A stretch of 64,000 nt of DNA from Salinarimonas sp. (GTDB lineage: Bacteria > Pseudomonadota > Alphaproteobacteria > Rhizobiales > Beijerinckiaceae), in the NCBI RefSeq assembly GCF_040111675.1, contig NZ_CP157794.1, positions 1,447,501 through 1,511,500 of the forward strand. Direction: 5' to 3'. This document shows positions 7,977-16,671 of the stretch, in pieces. Numbering within the stretch: position 1 is the stretch's first letter; the number at the start of each line of letters is the position of its first letter. A program made the translations under genes and the position numbers. The notes under the pieces are model-generated. The model did not search any database. It had not been told where the DNA came from and saw only the letters and a list, made by a program, of their open reading frames with translations.

Positions 7977-10900
7977 CTATTCGGCCGCCGCGGCGGTGCG
8001 GCGCTCGGCGCGCCAGCGGGCGAGCAGCGCGCGCAGGGCCGCGGGCTTGAGCGGCTTGTTGAGGACGTGGATGCCCTTCTCGGTGGCCTCGTCGCGGACC
8101 GGCAGGGTGCGGTCGGCGGTGAGGAGCACCGCCGGCAACGCGCCGCCGAGCTTCCAGCGCAGCGCGGCGATGGCCTCGATGCCGGTGCCCTCGTCGAGGT
8201 GGTAGTCGGCGATCACGACCTCGGGCGGCGCGGGCAGATCGCGCAGGCGCTCGGTGGCCTCCTTCAGCGAGGCGGCGGTGATCACCTGGCAGCCCCAGCC
8301 GCCGAGCAGCGTGCGCATGCCTTCCAGGATCGCCGGCTCGTTGTCGATGGCGAGGATGCGCAGGCCCGCGAGCGGCGTCGCCGGGGCGACGGGCGCCTCC
8401 GCCGGATGCGCCATCGCCGGCAGCGGCGCGACGACGGGAACGAGCACGGAGAAGCGCGAGCCGCGCCCGCTCTCCGACTTGAGGTCGAGCTTGTGGTCGA
8501 GGACGCGCGCGATGCGCTCGACGATGGAGAGCCCGAGCCCGAGCCCGCGCGCCACCTTGGCGCCCTGGTCGAGGCGCTGGAACTCGCGAAAGACGACGCG
8601 CTGCTTCGACTGGGGAATGCCGAGCCCGGTGTCGAGCACGTCGAGCCGCAGCCGCCCGCCCTGCCGGCGCGCGCCGACGAGCACGGAGCCCGAGGGCGTG
8701 TACTTGATCGCGTTCGAGATCAGGTTCTGCAGGAGCCGCCGCAGCAGCCGGCGGTCCGAGCGCACGGTGAGGCCGGAGGGCACGAAGCGCAGGCGCAGGC
8801 CCCGCTCGGCGGCGACGGGCTCGAACTCGCGCGAGAGCTGGCGGAACATCTCGTCGAGGCGGAAGCTCGACCATTGCGGCTTCATCGCGCCGGTGTCGAG
8901 GCGGGAGATGTCGAGCAGCGCGGTGAGGATCTCCTCCACCGCGTCGAGGGAGGCGTCGACGTTCTCGGCGAGGGTGGGGTCGCCGTTGTCGCGGTCGCGC
9001 TCGACGAGCGAGGTGGCGTAGAGCCGCGCGGCGTTGAGCGGCTGGAGGATGTCGTGCGAGGCGGCGGCGAGGAAGCGCGTCTTCGAGGCGTTGGCCTCGT
9101 CGGCCTCGGCCTTGGCGCGGATCAGCGCCTCGTTGAGGCGGGTGAGCTCCTCGGTGCGCTCGGCGACGCGGCGCTCGAGCTCCTCGGCGTTGCGGGCGCG
9201 GGCCTCCTCGGCGGCCACGGCCTCGGTGACGTCGGTATAGGTGGTGACGTAGCCGCCATCGGGCAGCGGCGTCGTGCGGATCTCGATGACGCGCTCGCGC
9301 GGATAGAGGCGCAGGCGCACGGGCTCGGTCTCGTGGATGAAGGAGTTGATGCGCTGGGCGATCTGCTCCTCCATCACGCCGGGCCCGTAGGAGCCGCGGC
9401 TCGCGTTGAAGCGCACGATCTCGTCGAGCGAGACCCCGACCCGCACGAATTCCGGCGGCAGGTCGTAGAGGTCCACGAAGGCGCGGTTCCAGCACAGGAT
9501 GTGGAGCCCGGAATCGAGCACGGTGATGCCCTGCCTGGCGTGATCGAGGGCGTGCTGGAGGAGGTCGCGGTTGGCCTGGATCGCGGCGGAGGCGTCGTCG
9601 AGCAGCTTGAGCGCGTCGCGGGTCGAGACGTTGCGGCGCTTGAGCACGAGGGAGAGCGCGAGGCGGGCCGAGGCCGCGCCGATCGCCGAGGCGAGGAGGT
9701 GCTCGGCGTAGCGCAGGAGGTGGATGTCGGCTTCCGCATTGCGGTCGAGCGTCGCGCCGCGGGCGGAGGCGAAGCCCTCGAAGGAGCGGTTGGCGCGCTC
9801 CTCGCCGAGATAGCGCGCGACCGACGCCCGCAGGTCGTCGACGGTCACCGAGGCCCGGAAGAACCGGAAGCTCGGCGCCGCCGGCAAGTCGGTGGCCGGC
9901 ATGTAGGCGGCGGCCTGAAGGCGCTCGAGCGCCGTCATCGGGCGCAGCAGCGAGACGATCACGTAGGCCGCGATGTTGAGCCCGAGGCTCCAGAGGACGC
10001 CGTGGGTCAGCTCGGGGAGCGTGACCCCGAACAGCGCGGTCGGCCGCAGCGCCTCGATGCCGAAGGGCCCTGCGGCGAGCAGCCCGTCGACGACGGGCGA
10101 GTGCCAGGCGATCGAGGGGAGCATCAGGGTGTAGGCCCAGACCAGGAAGCCCACCGTGAGCCCCGCCGCCGCGCCCGCGGCGGTGCCGCGCCGCCAGATC
10201 AGGCCGCCGACGAAGGCCGGCGCGATCTGCGCGAGCGCCGCGAAGGCGAGGAGCCCGATCGCCGCCAGCGCCGCCTCGCCCGCCGCCCGGTAGTAGAGGT
10301 AGGCGAGCATGATCATCGCGACGATCGCGATGCGACGCACGATCAGCACGAAGCCGCCGAGATCGTCGGGCACCGATCCGCGCTCCGCGCCCACGGCGGC
10401 GCCCGAGAAGTCGCCGCGCCGACGCAGCACGAGCGGGATCACGAGGTGGTTCGAGATCATGATCGCGAGCGCCACCGACTCGACGATCACCATCGCCGTC
10501 GCCGCCGAGAGCCCGCCGATGAAGGCGACGAGCGCCATCGCTCCGGCGCCGTCGGCGAGCGGCAGCGCGAGAACCGTCATGTCCGCGTCGATCGCGCCCG
10601 GCGCGAAGGCGTCCCGCCCGGCGACCGCGATGGGGATGACGAAGAGGTTGATCAGGACGAGGTAGAGCGGGAACAGCCAGGCCGCGCGGCGCAGGTCCTC
10701 CGGCTCGCGGTTCTCGACGACGCCCATGTGGAACTGGCGCGGCAGCATCACCACGGCGAAAGCCGAGAGCAGCGTCAGCGTCGCGAGCGAGCCGAGGCTC
10801 GAGGTCTGCGCGAGAAGCGTGTCGACGGGGCTCGCGCCGGGGTCGCCGACGGCGAAGAGGCGGTCGATCAGGCCGGCCGGGCCGCCGAAGACCATGGCGA

Positions 10901-11552
10901 CGGTCCACCAGCCGATCATCAGGAACGCGACGAGCTTCACCACGCTCTCGAGCGAGATGGCGAGCACGAGCCCGTCCTGGTGCTCGGTGGCGTCGGCATG
11001 GCGCGTGCCGAAGCCCACCGCGAAGAAGGCGAGCGTGATCGCGACGATGAAGGCGAGATCGCCGAAGATCGGGAACGTCGTGCGGGCATACGCCATCGTC
11101 TCGTCGGCGGCGAGGAAGACGTCGAGCGAGGAGGAGACGGCCTTGAGCTGGAGCGCGATGTAGGGCAGCGAGCCGACCACCGCGATCAGGCAGACGATGG
11201 CCGCGACCCGCTCGGACTTGCCGTAGCGGGCGGCCACGAAGTCCGCCACCGAGGTGATGTTCTGGTCCTTGGCGATGCGCACGATGCGCGCGAGGATGCG
11301 GTGGCCGAAGACGAAGACGAGGATCGGCCCGACATAGATCGTCAGGAAGTCGAACCCCGAGCCCGAGGCGAGGCCGACCGAGCCGTAGAAGGTCCAGGAC
11401 GTGCAGTAGACGGCGAGCGCGAGCGCGTAGATCCACGGCCGCGCCGGCCCGGAGACGAGCTTCGCGCCGGAGCGGTCGCCCCAATGGGCGACGAGGAACA
11501 GCAGCGAAAGATAGAGGAGGGCCGTGACGACGACCGCCCAGCCTGCGACCAT
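7977..11552 (-). CDS. Sodium/solute symporter-like hybrid histidine kinase with receiver domain
   Basis: A 1191-residue membrane sensor. Residues 1 to about 520 are a multi-helix domain of the sodium:solute symporter (PutP-like) family. A PAS domain follows at about 655-760, a HisKA domain with the phosphoacceptor in SHDILQP near residue 831, an ATPase domain (NLISNAIKY near 944, then DTGLGIP and GLGLGLSI) and a receiver at about 1063-1185 with the acidic pocket, the phosphorylated Asp in IADYHLDEG, and the conserved Lys in NKPLKP. The layout is that of CbrA-type and related PutP-kinase hybrids, which couple nutrient uptake or sensing to carbon control. No separate response regulator is nearby, so an unlinked partner is expected. 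The ATG at 11552 starts the first helix. Confidence 0.92.
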   Translation of the reverse strand: MVAGWAVVVTALLYLSLLFLVAHWGDRSGAKLVSGPARPWIYALALAVYCTSWTFYGSVGLASGSGFDFLTIYVGPILVFVFGHRILARIVRIAKDQNITSVADFVAARYGKSERVAAIVCLIAVVGSLPYIALQLKAVSSSLDVFLAADETMAYARTTFPIFGDLAFIVAITLAFFAVGFGTRHADATEHQDGLVLAISLESVVKLVAFLMIGWWTVAMVFGGPAGLIDRLFAVGDPGASPVDTLLAQTSSLGSLATLTLLSAFAVVMLPRQFHMGVVENREPEDLRRAAWLFPLYLVLINLFVIPIAVAGRDAFAPGAIDADMTVLALPLADGAGAMALVAFIGGLSAATAMVIVESVALAIMISNHLVIPLVLRRRGDFSGAAVGAERGSVPDDLGGFVLIVRRIAIVAMIMLAYLYYRAAGEAALAAIGLLAFAALAQIAPAFVGGLIWRRGTAAGAAAGLTVGFLVWAYTLMLPSIAWHSPVVDGLLAAGPFGIEALRPTALFGVTLPELTHGVLWSLGLNIAAYVIVSLLRPMTALERLQAAAYMPATDLPAAPSFRFFRASVTVDDLRASVARYLGEERANRSFEGFASARGATLDRNAEADIHLLRYAEHLLASAIGAASARLALSLVLKRRNVSTRDALKLLDDASAAIQANRDLLQHALDHARQGITVLDSGLHILCWNRAFVDLYDLPPEFVRVGVSLDEIVRFNASRGSYGPGVMEEQIAQRINSFIHETEPVRLRLYPRERVIEIRTTPLPDGGYVTTYTDVTEAVAAEEARARNAEELERRVAERTEELTRLNEALIRAKAEADEANASKTRFLAAASHDILQPLNAARLYATSLVERDRDNGDPTLAENVDASLDAVEEILTALLDISRLDTGAMKPQWSSFRLDEMFRQLSREFEPVAAERGLRLRFVPSGLTVRSDRRLLRRLLQNLISNAIKYTPSGSVLVGARRQGGRLRLDVLDTGLGIPQSKQRVVFREFQRLDQGAKVARGLGLGLSIVERIARVLDHKLDLKSESGRGSRFSVLVPVVAPLPAMAHPAEAPVAPATPLAGLRILAIDNEPAILEGMRTLLGGWGCQVITAASLKEATERLRDLPAPPEVVIADYHLDEGTGIEAIAALRWKLGGALPAVLLTADRTLPVRDEATEKGIHVLNKPLKPAALRALLARWRAERRTAAAAE

Positions 11553-11619
11553 GGCGAAACCCGCACCCGTGTTGGCGCGGGCACCTTAGCGTGTCGCGCG
11601 AGGAAAGGCGACCGGGTGC

Positions 11620-11860
11620 GAAGAGCGCCGCCGCGCTCCCCTCTCTCTTGCGGAGACCGGCTGGGGGCGAGGGGCGTGCAGGACTTGCTCACCGTCGATG
11701 CCGCGCAGAACGACGGTCCGTTGGAGCGACTCGAGGGCGTTCGGCAGCGCTTCATCTGCGTCGAGACAGTCCCGCACGCCCCTCACCCCCGACCCCTCTC
11801 CACGAGGGAGAGGGAAGTCCGTCGGCGTTCTACGGCTTCGGGTAGCGTCGGTTCGAGTAA
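11620..11860. repeat. Dispersed palindromic repeat, copy 1
   Basis: The gene-free stretch 11553-11883 holds an element whose two ends are inverted copies: a left part with CTCCCCTCTCTCTTG (11636-11650) and a right part with CCCCTCACCCCCGACCCC followed by GAGGGAGAGGGAAGTCCG (to 11822). The inner segment CGTGCAGGACTTGCTCACCG resembles CGTGCAGAACTGCCGCGACC of the repeat at 43143-43440, and the end GTCGGCGTTCTA resembles the inverted TAGAGCGCCGAC there. It has no coding potential that I trust and looks like an intergenic repeat family of this genome. Confidence 0.6.
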
Positions 11861-11883
11861 CCGCCCCTCCCGCACCGTCGTCC

Positions 11884-12276
11884 TCACCGCGCCGCGTGCG
11901 TCTCCCGGCCGGTCAGCGTCGCGCGGCGCTCGCCGGGGAGGCCGAGGAAGGCCGTGAGGACCGGCCAGGCGACCAGGAAGCCGCCGACGAAGGCGCCCGC
12001 CGTGATCAGAGCCATGGCGACGATGTCGATGGAGGCGACCAGATGCGTGTGCCCGGCGGCGGTCGTCAACGGCGCGATCGCGACCGCGACGAGGGCCGCG
12101 ACGAAGCCGATCGCGAGGGCGCCCTGGCGCGGCGCGCCGCGGAACGAGGCGCGCGCGAACGCGAGCCAGGCGTAGAGCGCGACGAGCGCCAGGAGCGCGA
12201 GGAGCCCGACGTAGAGCCAGGCGCCGAACGTCTCCTGGGCGATGGCGAAGAGGGTCTGCGGAGCGAAGTCCTTCAT
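11884..12276 (-). CDS. Small membrane protein next to sulfide:quinone oxidoreductase
   Basis: A 130-residue protein with three hydrophobic helices at about residues 17-40, 52-72 and 80-110. It ends in a polar tail. It may belong to the uncharacterised DUF5368 group, but I recall that name only by general pattern. Its start lies 25 bases after the stop of the SQR-like gene, in the same direction, so both are probably one operon, and a role as membrane partner or anchor of that flavoprotein is a reasonable guess. There are no haem-binding His pairs or cysteines that would suggest an electron carrier. Confidence 0.7.
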   Translation of the reverse strand: MKDFAPQTLFAIAQETFGAWLYVGLLALLALVALYAWLAFARASFRGAPRQGALAIGFVAALVAVAIAPLTTAAGHTHLVASIDIVAMALITAGAFVGGFLVAWPVLTAFLGLPGERRATLTGRETHAAR

Positions 12277-12301
12277 GGCGTTTCTCCCTTCTCCCGCGCG
12301 C

Positions 12302-13636
12302 TCAGGCGAGGCCGCGCAGCATGGCGTGGTAGGTCGGCTTGAGCGCCTTCTCCTCGATCACCCAGGCGACCCAGCTCTCCTCGAGCGGGTCGATGAAGGG
12401 GAAGGAGGGGACGAGATTGTCGTCGTAGTCGAACTCGACGAGCATGGCCGTGCCGACCCGCGTCACCAGCGGGCAGGAGGTATAGCCGTTGTAGGAGGCG
12501 CTCAGCTCGCGGCCCTCGATGACGGAGACGAGGTTCTCGCAGGCGACCGGCGTCTGCCACTTGACGCTGGCCGCGGTCTTGCCCTTGGGCACGCCCGCGA
12601 CGTCGCCGATGGCGAAGACGTTCGGGAAGCGCGTGTGCTGCATCGTATGCTTGTGCACCTCGACCCAGCCGTCGGCCGAAAGCGGGCCTTCCTGCCAGGC
12701 GAGCGCGCTGTCGCGCACGGGCCGCGGCGCGCGCATGGGCGGTACGAGGTGGATGAAGTCGTAGTCCAGCTCGACCATGCCGTCCGGCGTGCGGTAGGTC
12801 GCGCGCTGGCGGCCGGGGTCGATGGCGGCCAGCACGTGCGCGGGCCGCCAGCTCACGTCGCGGGAGGCGAAGATCTCGCCGACCTTCTCGTTCACCGGCG
12901 GCACGGCGAAGAGGCCCTGGTTGTGGGCGAAATAGGTCAGCTCCGCCGACCCGCGGCGGCCCGCGGTGCGCAGGCGATCGTCCGTGAGGAGCGTGTACTT
13001 GAGCGGCGCGCCGGCGCACTTCATCTCGGTCGAGGGCCGGCCGAAATGGCCCTGGCCGCCGCGCTCGACGAAGGACTGCATGGCGCCCCAGGAGGCCCAG
13101 GCCTGCTCCGGCCCGGCATAGATCGAGGCGATGCCGTGGCGGCCGATGAGGTCGCTCGACATGCCCTCGATCCCCTCGTAGTCGAGGTGGAGGCCCGTCG
13201 CGACGACGAGGAAGTCGTAGGCCACCGACTGGCCCGCGGACGTGACGATGCGGTTCGCCTCCGCGTCGATCTCGGCGACCTCGGCCTTGATCCACTCGAC
13301 GGTGCCCGGCAGGAAGCGGGCGTTGCGGTCGATCGTCTGCTCGGGCCGCCAGACGCCGGAGCCGACGAGCGTGAAGCCGGGCTGGAACCAGTGCTGCTCG
13401 CGGGCGTCGATGATCACGATCGCGGCGTTGGGCATCAGCTCGCGCAGGCGCGCGGCGGCGGCGAGACCCGCCGCGCCGGCGCCGGCGACGACGATCTTGG
13501 CGCGGCTCTGCGAGGTCTGCGCGCGGGCCCCGGCGAGGGGAATCGTCCCGATCGCGGCCACGCCGGCGAGCGCCTTGAGCGCGTCGCGTCGGCTGAGGGT
13601 GAAGGTCGGTTTCGTCGGCGTCGGGTCGGTCGGCAT
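12302..13636 (-). CDS. Tat-exported type II sulfide:quinone oxidoreductase-like flavoprotein
   Basis: A 444-residue FAD-dependent disulfide reductase. The N-terminus carries a twin-arginine signal (SRRDALKAL, residues 15-23) ending near ARAQ at 37-40, so export of a folded flavoprotein is predicted. The FAD-binding motif GAGAAGLAAA follows. Two redox cysteines sit where type II SQR enzymes have them: Cys207 in CAGAPLKYT and about Cys388 in YTSCPLVT. These enzymes oxidise sulfide, deposit sulfane sulfur on an acceptor and reduce quinone. Its partner is the small membrane protein downstream. The ATG at 13636 was preferred over an upstream start at 13684 because it gives a proper Tat leader. Flavocytochrome c-type sulfide dehydrogenase is the alternative. 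Confidence 0.8.
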   Translation of the reverse strand: MPTDPTPTKPTFTLSRRDALKALAGVAAIGTIPLAGARAQTSQSRAKIVVAGAGAAGLAAAARLRELMPNAAIVIIDAREQHWFQPGFTLVGSGVWRPEQTIDRNARFLPGTVEWIKAEVAEIDAEANRIVTSAGQSVAYDFLVVATGLHLDYEGIEGMSSDLIGRHGIASIYAGPEQAWASWGAMQSFVERGGQGHFGRPSTEMKCAGAPLKYTLLTDDRLRTAGRRGSAELTYFAHNQGLFAVPPVNEKVGEIFASRDVSWRPAHVLAAIDPGRQRATYRTPDGMVELDYDFIHLVPPMRAPRPVRDSALAWQEGPLSADGWVEVHKHTMQHTRFPNVFAIGDVAGVPKGKTAASVKWQTPVACENLVSVIEGRELSASYNGYTSCPLVTRVGTAMLVEFDYDDNLVPSFPFIDPLEESWVAWVIEEKALKPTYHAMLRGLA

Positions 13637-13663
13637 GGCGTTTCCCGTTGGCTCGAGTCTTAA

Positions 13664-13682
13664 AGCATATTCTAAACTATGC
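13664..13682. promoter_or_regulatory. AT-rich dyad upstream of the SQR-like gene
   Basis: GCATA at 13665-13669 and TATGC at 13678-13682 form a dyad around an 8-base AT-rich centre, 28-47 bases before the ATG. In a 70% GC region this is conspicuous and is placed like an operator at the promoter. A sulfur-responsive ArsR-type regulator such as the BigR protein of this window is a candidate binder; that is inference. Confidence 0.35.
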
Positions 13683-13756
13683 ATGTTCCGACCGGCATGG
13701 CCAGTCGGAATGACCCTGATCCGCGTTCGTGCGGACCCACCCTTCCGAAAACGCGA

Positions 13757-13790
13757 GAGGCGCGGCCCCGCCGCGACGGGACCGCGCCTC
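13757..13790 (-). terminator. Hairpin terminator after flgE
   Basis: GAGGCGCGG at 13757-13765 pairs perfectly with CCGCGCCTC at 13782-13790, extended by CCC/GGG inside. On the minus strand it is followed by CGCGTTTTCGG. It lies 24 bases beyond the flgE stop and isolates it from the SQR-like gene in the same direction. Confidence 0.55.
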
Positions 13791-13813
13791 CGAAGACGCC
13801 AGCGTGGGAGACG

Positions 13814-15154
13814 TCAGCGCACGACGTTCAGCACGTCGCGGATCATCTCCTGCGCCGTCGAGATCACCCTCGTGTTGGCCGTGTAGGCCTGCTGGGTGAC
13901 GATCATCTTGGCGAATTCCTCGGAGATGTCGGTGTTGGAGCTCTCGATGCCGCCGGCCATCACCGTGCCGCGGGCGAAGGCGACGGAGGGATCTCCGGAT
14001 TCCCGGGTCGCCTCGAAGGCCCCGCCGTCGACGCGCCGCAGGGCGTTCGGCGCGTAGAAGCCCACCACGTCGACCTCGGCCACCGGCGTCACCTGGCCGT
14101 TGGTGTAGGAGATCGAGACGATGCCGTCCTCGGAGATGGAGACGCCGTCGTAGCGACCGACGCCGTAGCCGTTCTGGTCGAGGAAGCTCGGCTGCACCGT
14201 CGTGCCGGTCAGCTGGGCGAGGCTGTCGCCGAAGTCGAAGGTCATGTCCTGGTAGTCGACGCCGTTGATCTGTACGACGCCGCCGACCGAGAGCGTGTTG
14301 CCGACAGGCGCGGTCGGCGCGCCGGTGGCGTCGAAGGAGAAGGCGCCGGGGCCGCCGATCCGCCGCCAGGCGTCGCCGCCGGTATTGCTCTCGTAGAAGA
14401 GGTCCCAGGTGTTCGCGCCGACCTTCGCCCAGCGCAGGTTCATGCTCTCGATGGCGCCGACCGAATTGTAGACCGTCACGCTGCCGCCGCCCAGGCTCGA
14501 GCGCAGGAAGGCGGTGTTGTTGGCGGTCGGGATGTCGCCCGACGCGTCCTGGGCGGTCGGGTTGATCTGGTCGCCCCAGGCCGCGTTGGCGGCCGAGTCC
14601 GTCGTGCCCGCGGTGTTGGGAAGCGTGACGTTGTAGGTCACCTCGCTGGTCGGGCTCGGGTCGAGGCGTCCGAGCAGCTCCTGCGAGATCTGGATGAAGC
14701 CGCCGTTCGCGGAGGGCTGGGGCAGGCCGGTGACGCGGTCGAGCATCGTGCCGCGCAGGGCGTAGCCGGCGCCGTTCACGAGATAGCCCAGCCGATCGAG
14801 CTCGAAATCGCCGCGGCGGGTATAGAGCTCCGGGCTCGGCCGCACGATCGAGGACGTCTGGACCGGCCGCTGGCCCACGGCGAAGAACCCGTCGCCGTTG
14901 ATGGCGATGTTGGTGTCGAGGTTGGTCGGCAGGAACTCGCCCGAGAGCGTGTTCGTCGCGCGCGAGAACGAGCTGACCGACCCCGCCACCTGCCGCGACA
15001 GCGGCTGCTCGGGAATCAGGTCGGCGAAGCCGGTGTCGACGCGCTTGAAGCCCGGCGTCGACGAGTTGGCGATGTTGCCCGAGATGTTCTGCATGGCGAA
15101 GCTCTGCGCCCTGAGGCCGGCGACCGCCGTGAGCATCGATCCGAAGCTGCCCAT
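13814..15154 (-). CDS. flgE: Flagellar hook protein
   Basis: A 446-residue protein of the FlgE/FlgF/FlgG rod-hook family, which polymerises outside the cell to form the hook. The N-terminal signature NISGNIANSSTPGFKR lies at about residues 23-38, and the C-terminal coiled-coil (SNTDISEEFAKMIVTQQAY, then a conserved VISTAQEMI) closes the protein, as in all members. The length suits a hook protein rather than the roughly 250-residue rod proteins. The ATG at 15154 lies 58 bases after a perfect sigma54 promoter. It is divergent from fliG with no other flagellar genes beside it. Confidence 0.9.
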   Translation of the reverse strand: MGSFGSMLTAVAGLRAQSFAMQNISGNIANSSTPGFKRVDTGFADLIPEQPLSRQVAGSVSSFSRATNTLSGEFLPTNLDTNIAINGDGFFAVGQRPVQTSSIVRPSPELYTRRGDFELDRLGYLVNGAGYALRGTMLDRVTGLPQPSANGGFIQISQELLGRLDPSPTSEVTYNVTLPNTAGTTDSAANAAWGDQINPTAQDASGDIPTANNTAFLRSSLGGGSVTVYNSVGAIESMNLRWAKVGANTWDLFYESNTGGDAWRRIGGPGAFSFDATGAPTAPVGNTLSVGGVVQINGVDYQDMTFDFGDSLAQLTGTTVQPSFLDQNGYGVGRYDGVSISEDGIVSISYTNGQVTPVAEVDVVGFYAPNALRRVDGGAFEATRESGDPSVAFARGTVMAGGIESSNTDISEEFAKMIVTQQAYTANTRVISTAQEMIRDVLNVVR

Positions 15155-15211
15155 GACCCTACACTCCAAGGTTTACGCTCGCGCCGTCCCAGCGCGTCTG
15201 CCCGCTCCGGC

Positions 15212-15226
15212 GCAATCGGCGTGCCA
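15212..15226 (-). promoter_or_regulatory. Perfect sigma54 promoter for flgE
   Basis: The minus strand reads TGGCACG, four bases, then TTGC, an exact match to the -24/-12 consensus. The start of transcription would fall near 15200, about 45 bases before the flgE ATG. Hook genes under RpoN with an activator such as FlbD are known in alphaproteobacteria, so the site is in the expected place. Confidence 0.85.
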
Positions 15227-15330
15227 GAGGGGAATGCCTTGATTCCGCCCGCTTTTCGCCGCGAGCGGCCGGCGCGGCCGGGCAGGATCGGCCGGGGTTG
15301 CGGCAGGATCTGCCGGGCGCGCGCCGGATC

Positions 15331-15346
15331 TTAACCGGCCGTTAAC
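15331..15346 (+). promoter_or_regulatory. CtrA-type box upstream of fliG
   Basis: TTAA at 15331-15334, seven bases, TTAAC at 15342-15346: the exact full CtrA recognition form TTAA-N7-TTAAC. It lies 71 bases before the fliG ATG, a typical activation position for early flagellar genes. The site is also nearly palindromic. No other full CtrA box was seen between genes of this window. Confidence 0.7.
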
Positions 15347-15416
15347 CAGGCCTCGTGTGGGATCGGCCCGGGCGTCCGCGCGCCCGTTCCATGTCGCGAA
15401 ACACGATCGGTGCCCC

Positions 15417-16457
15417 ATGGCCGCTTCCTCGCTTCCCGCCGCTCCGGAAACAGGCGCCGAGTTCGACGCGCTGCCCGGGCCGCAACGCGCGGCCCTGTTC
15501 CTGCTCCTGCTGGGCGAGCAGCACGGCAAGCCGATCTGGTCGATGCTCGACGAGGAGGAGGTGCGCTCCGTCTCCCACGCCATGGTGCAGCTCGGCACGG
15601 TGGACGCCTCGACGGTGGAGCGGCTCATCGTCGACTTCATCCAGCGGCTGTCGAACTCGAGCGTGTCCGGCTCGGTGGAGCGCACCGAGCAGCTCCTGAT
15701 GAAGGTCTTCCCGCCCGACCAGGTGGCCATCATCATGGCCGAGATCTACAACACCTCGGGCAAGCGCATCTGGACCCGCCTCTCGCAGATCGACGCCGAG
15801 ATCCTGGCGAACTACCTGCGCTCGGAATACCCGCAGACGGTCGCCGTGATCCTCTCGCGCGTGCGCCCGGACCACGCCGCGCGGGTGCTGACCATGCTGC
15901 CCGACGATTTCGCGCTCGACGTCGTCAACCGCATGCTCAAGCTCGAGGCGGTGCAGAAGGAAGCGCTCCACCACATCGAGGAGACGCTGCGGCTCGAGTT
16001 CGTCGGCGCCGTCGCCCAGACGGCGAAGCGCGACGCCCACGAGGCGATGGCGGAGGTGTTCAACGCCTTCGACCGCCAGACCGAGACGCGCTTCCTCTCC
16101 GCGCTCGACGACATCAACCGCGACGCGGCCAAGCGTATCCGTCAGCTGATGTTCACCTTCGAGGATCTCACGAAGCTCGACCCGGGCTCGGCCCAGACCC
16201 TGATCCGCCAGGTCGACCGCCAGGCTCTGTGCAAGGCCCTCAAGGGCGCGCCCGAGCCGGCCCGCGCCTTCTTCATGTCGAACATGTCGAGCCGCGCCGC
16301 GAAGAACCTCAAGGAGGAGATGGAGTCCCTCGGCCCGATCCGCATCAAGGACGTCGACGAGGCCCAGCTCGCCATGGTCAACACGGCGAAGGAACTCGCC
16401 GACAAGGGCGAGATCATGATCTCCAAGAACCGCGCCGAAGAAGAGCTGATCTACTGA
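15417..16457 (+). CDS. fliG: Flagellar motor switch protein FliG
   Basis: A 346-residue cytoplasmic rotor protein that couples the stator (MotA) to the MS ring and decides rotation direction with FliM/FliN. The N-terminal FliF-binding part, the middle domain with an EHPQ-like motif (SEYPQTVAVILS, about residues 136-147) and the C-terminal torque helix with alternating charges (DDINRDAAKRIRQLMFTFED, about 230-250) are all recognisable. Length is normal. An upstream in-frame ATG at 15357 is possible, but the residues it would add look non-coding. The gene is monocistronic and divergent from flgE; a CtrA box precedes it. Confidence 0.95.
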   Translation: MAASSLPAAPETGAEFDALPGPQRAALFLLLLGEQHGKPIWSMLDEEEVRSVSHAMVQLGTVDASTVERLIVDFIQRLSNSSVSGSVERTEQLLMKVFPPDQVAIIMAEIYNTSGKRIWTRLSQIDAEILANYLRSEYPQTVAVILSRVRPDHAARVLTMLPDDFALDVVNRMLKLEAVQKEALHHIEETLRLEFVGAVAQTAKRDAHEAMAEVFNAFDRQTETRFLSALDDINRDAAKRIRQLMFTFEDLTKLDPGSAQTLIRQVDRQALCKALKGAPEPARAFFMSNMSSRAAKNLKEEMESLGPIRIKDVDEAQLAMVNTAKELADKGEIMISKNRAEEELIY

Positions 16458-16473
16458 GCATGACAGGGGGGCA

Positions 16474-16650
16474 TCCCGGGCGCCGAACGGCGACCCGGGA
16501 CCCGGATCCGCCGGCGTGTCCCGAGCGGCGTTCGCGCCGTGTCCCTCCATGGGTGATGGCCGCATCGCGGGCGCGAGACGCGCGCGCTTTCGCGCACGCT
16601 GAACATGCGATGGAGGGTCCGGGTCCCGGACTTGCTTCGCAATCCGGGAA
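16474..16650. repeat. Nested palindromic intergenic element
   Basis: Between fliG and the exported protein gene, several inverted pairs are nested: TCCCGGG 16474-16480 with CCCGGGA 16494-16500 (inner CGCC/GGCG); TCCCGGA 16624-16630 with TCCGGGA 16643-16649; CCCGGGACCCGGA 16494-16506 with TCCGGGTCCCGGA 16618-16630; CCCTCCAT 16543-16550 with ATGGAGGG 16610-16617. The first hairpin could terminate fliG. The whole looks like a palindromic repeat unit; nothing is encoded in it. Confidence 0.5.
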
Positions 16651-16671
16651 GTGGGGTGGAGCCTCGACTCG

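Noticed and set aside
11847..11862. GGTTCGAG resembling a tRNA T-loop
   Set aside because: No acceptor or anticodon stems can be built around it; part of the dispersed repeat.
8067..11957. Open frame of 1296 codons antisense to the hybrid kinase
   Set aside because: Same reason; the opposite strand encodes a protein with all kinase motifs.
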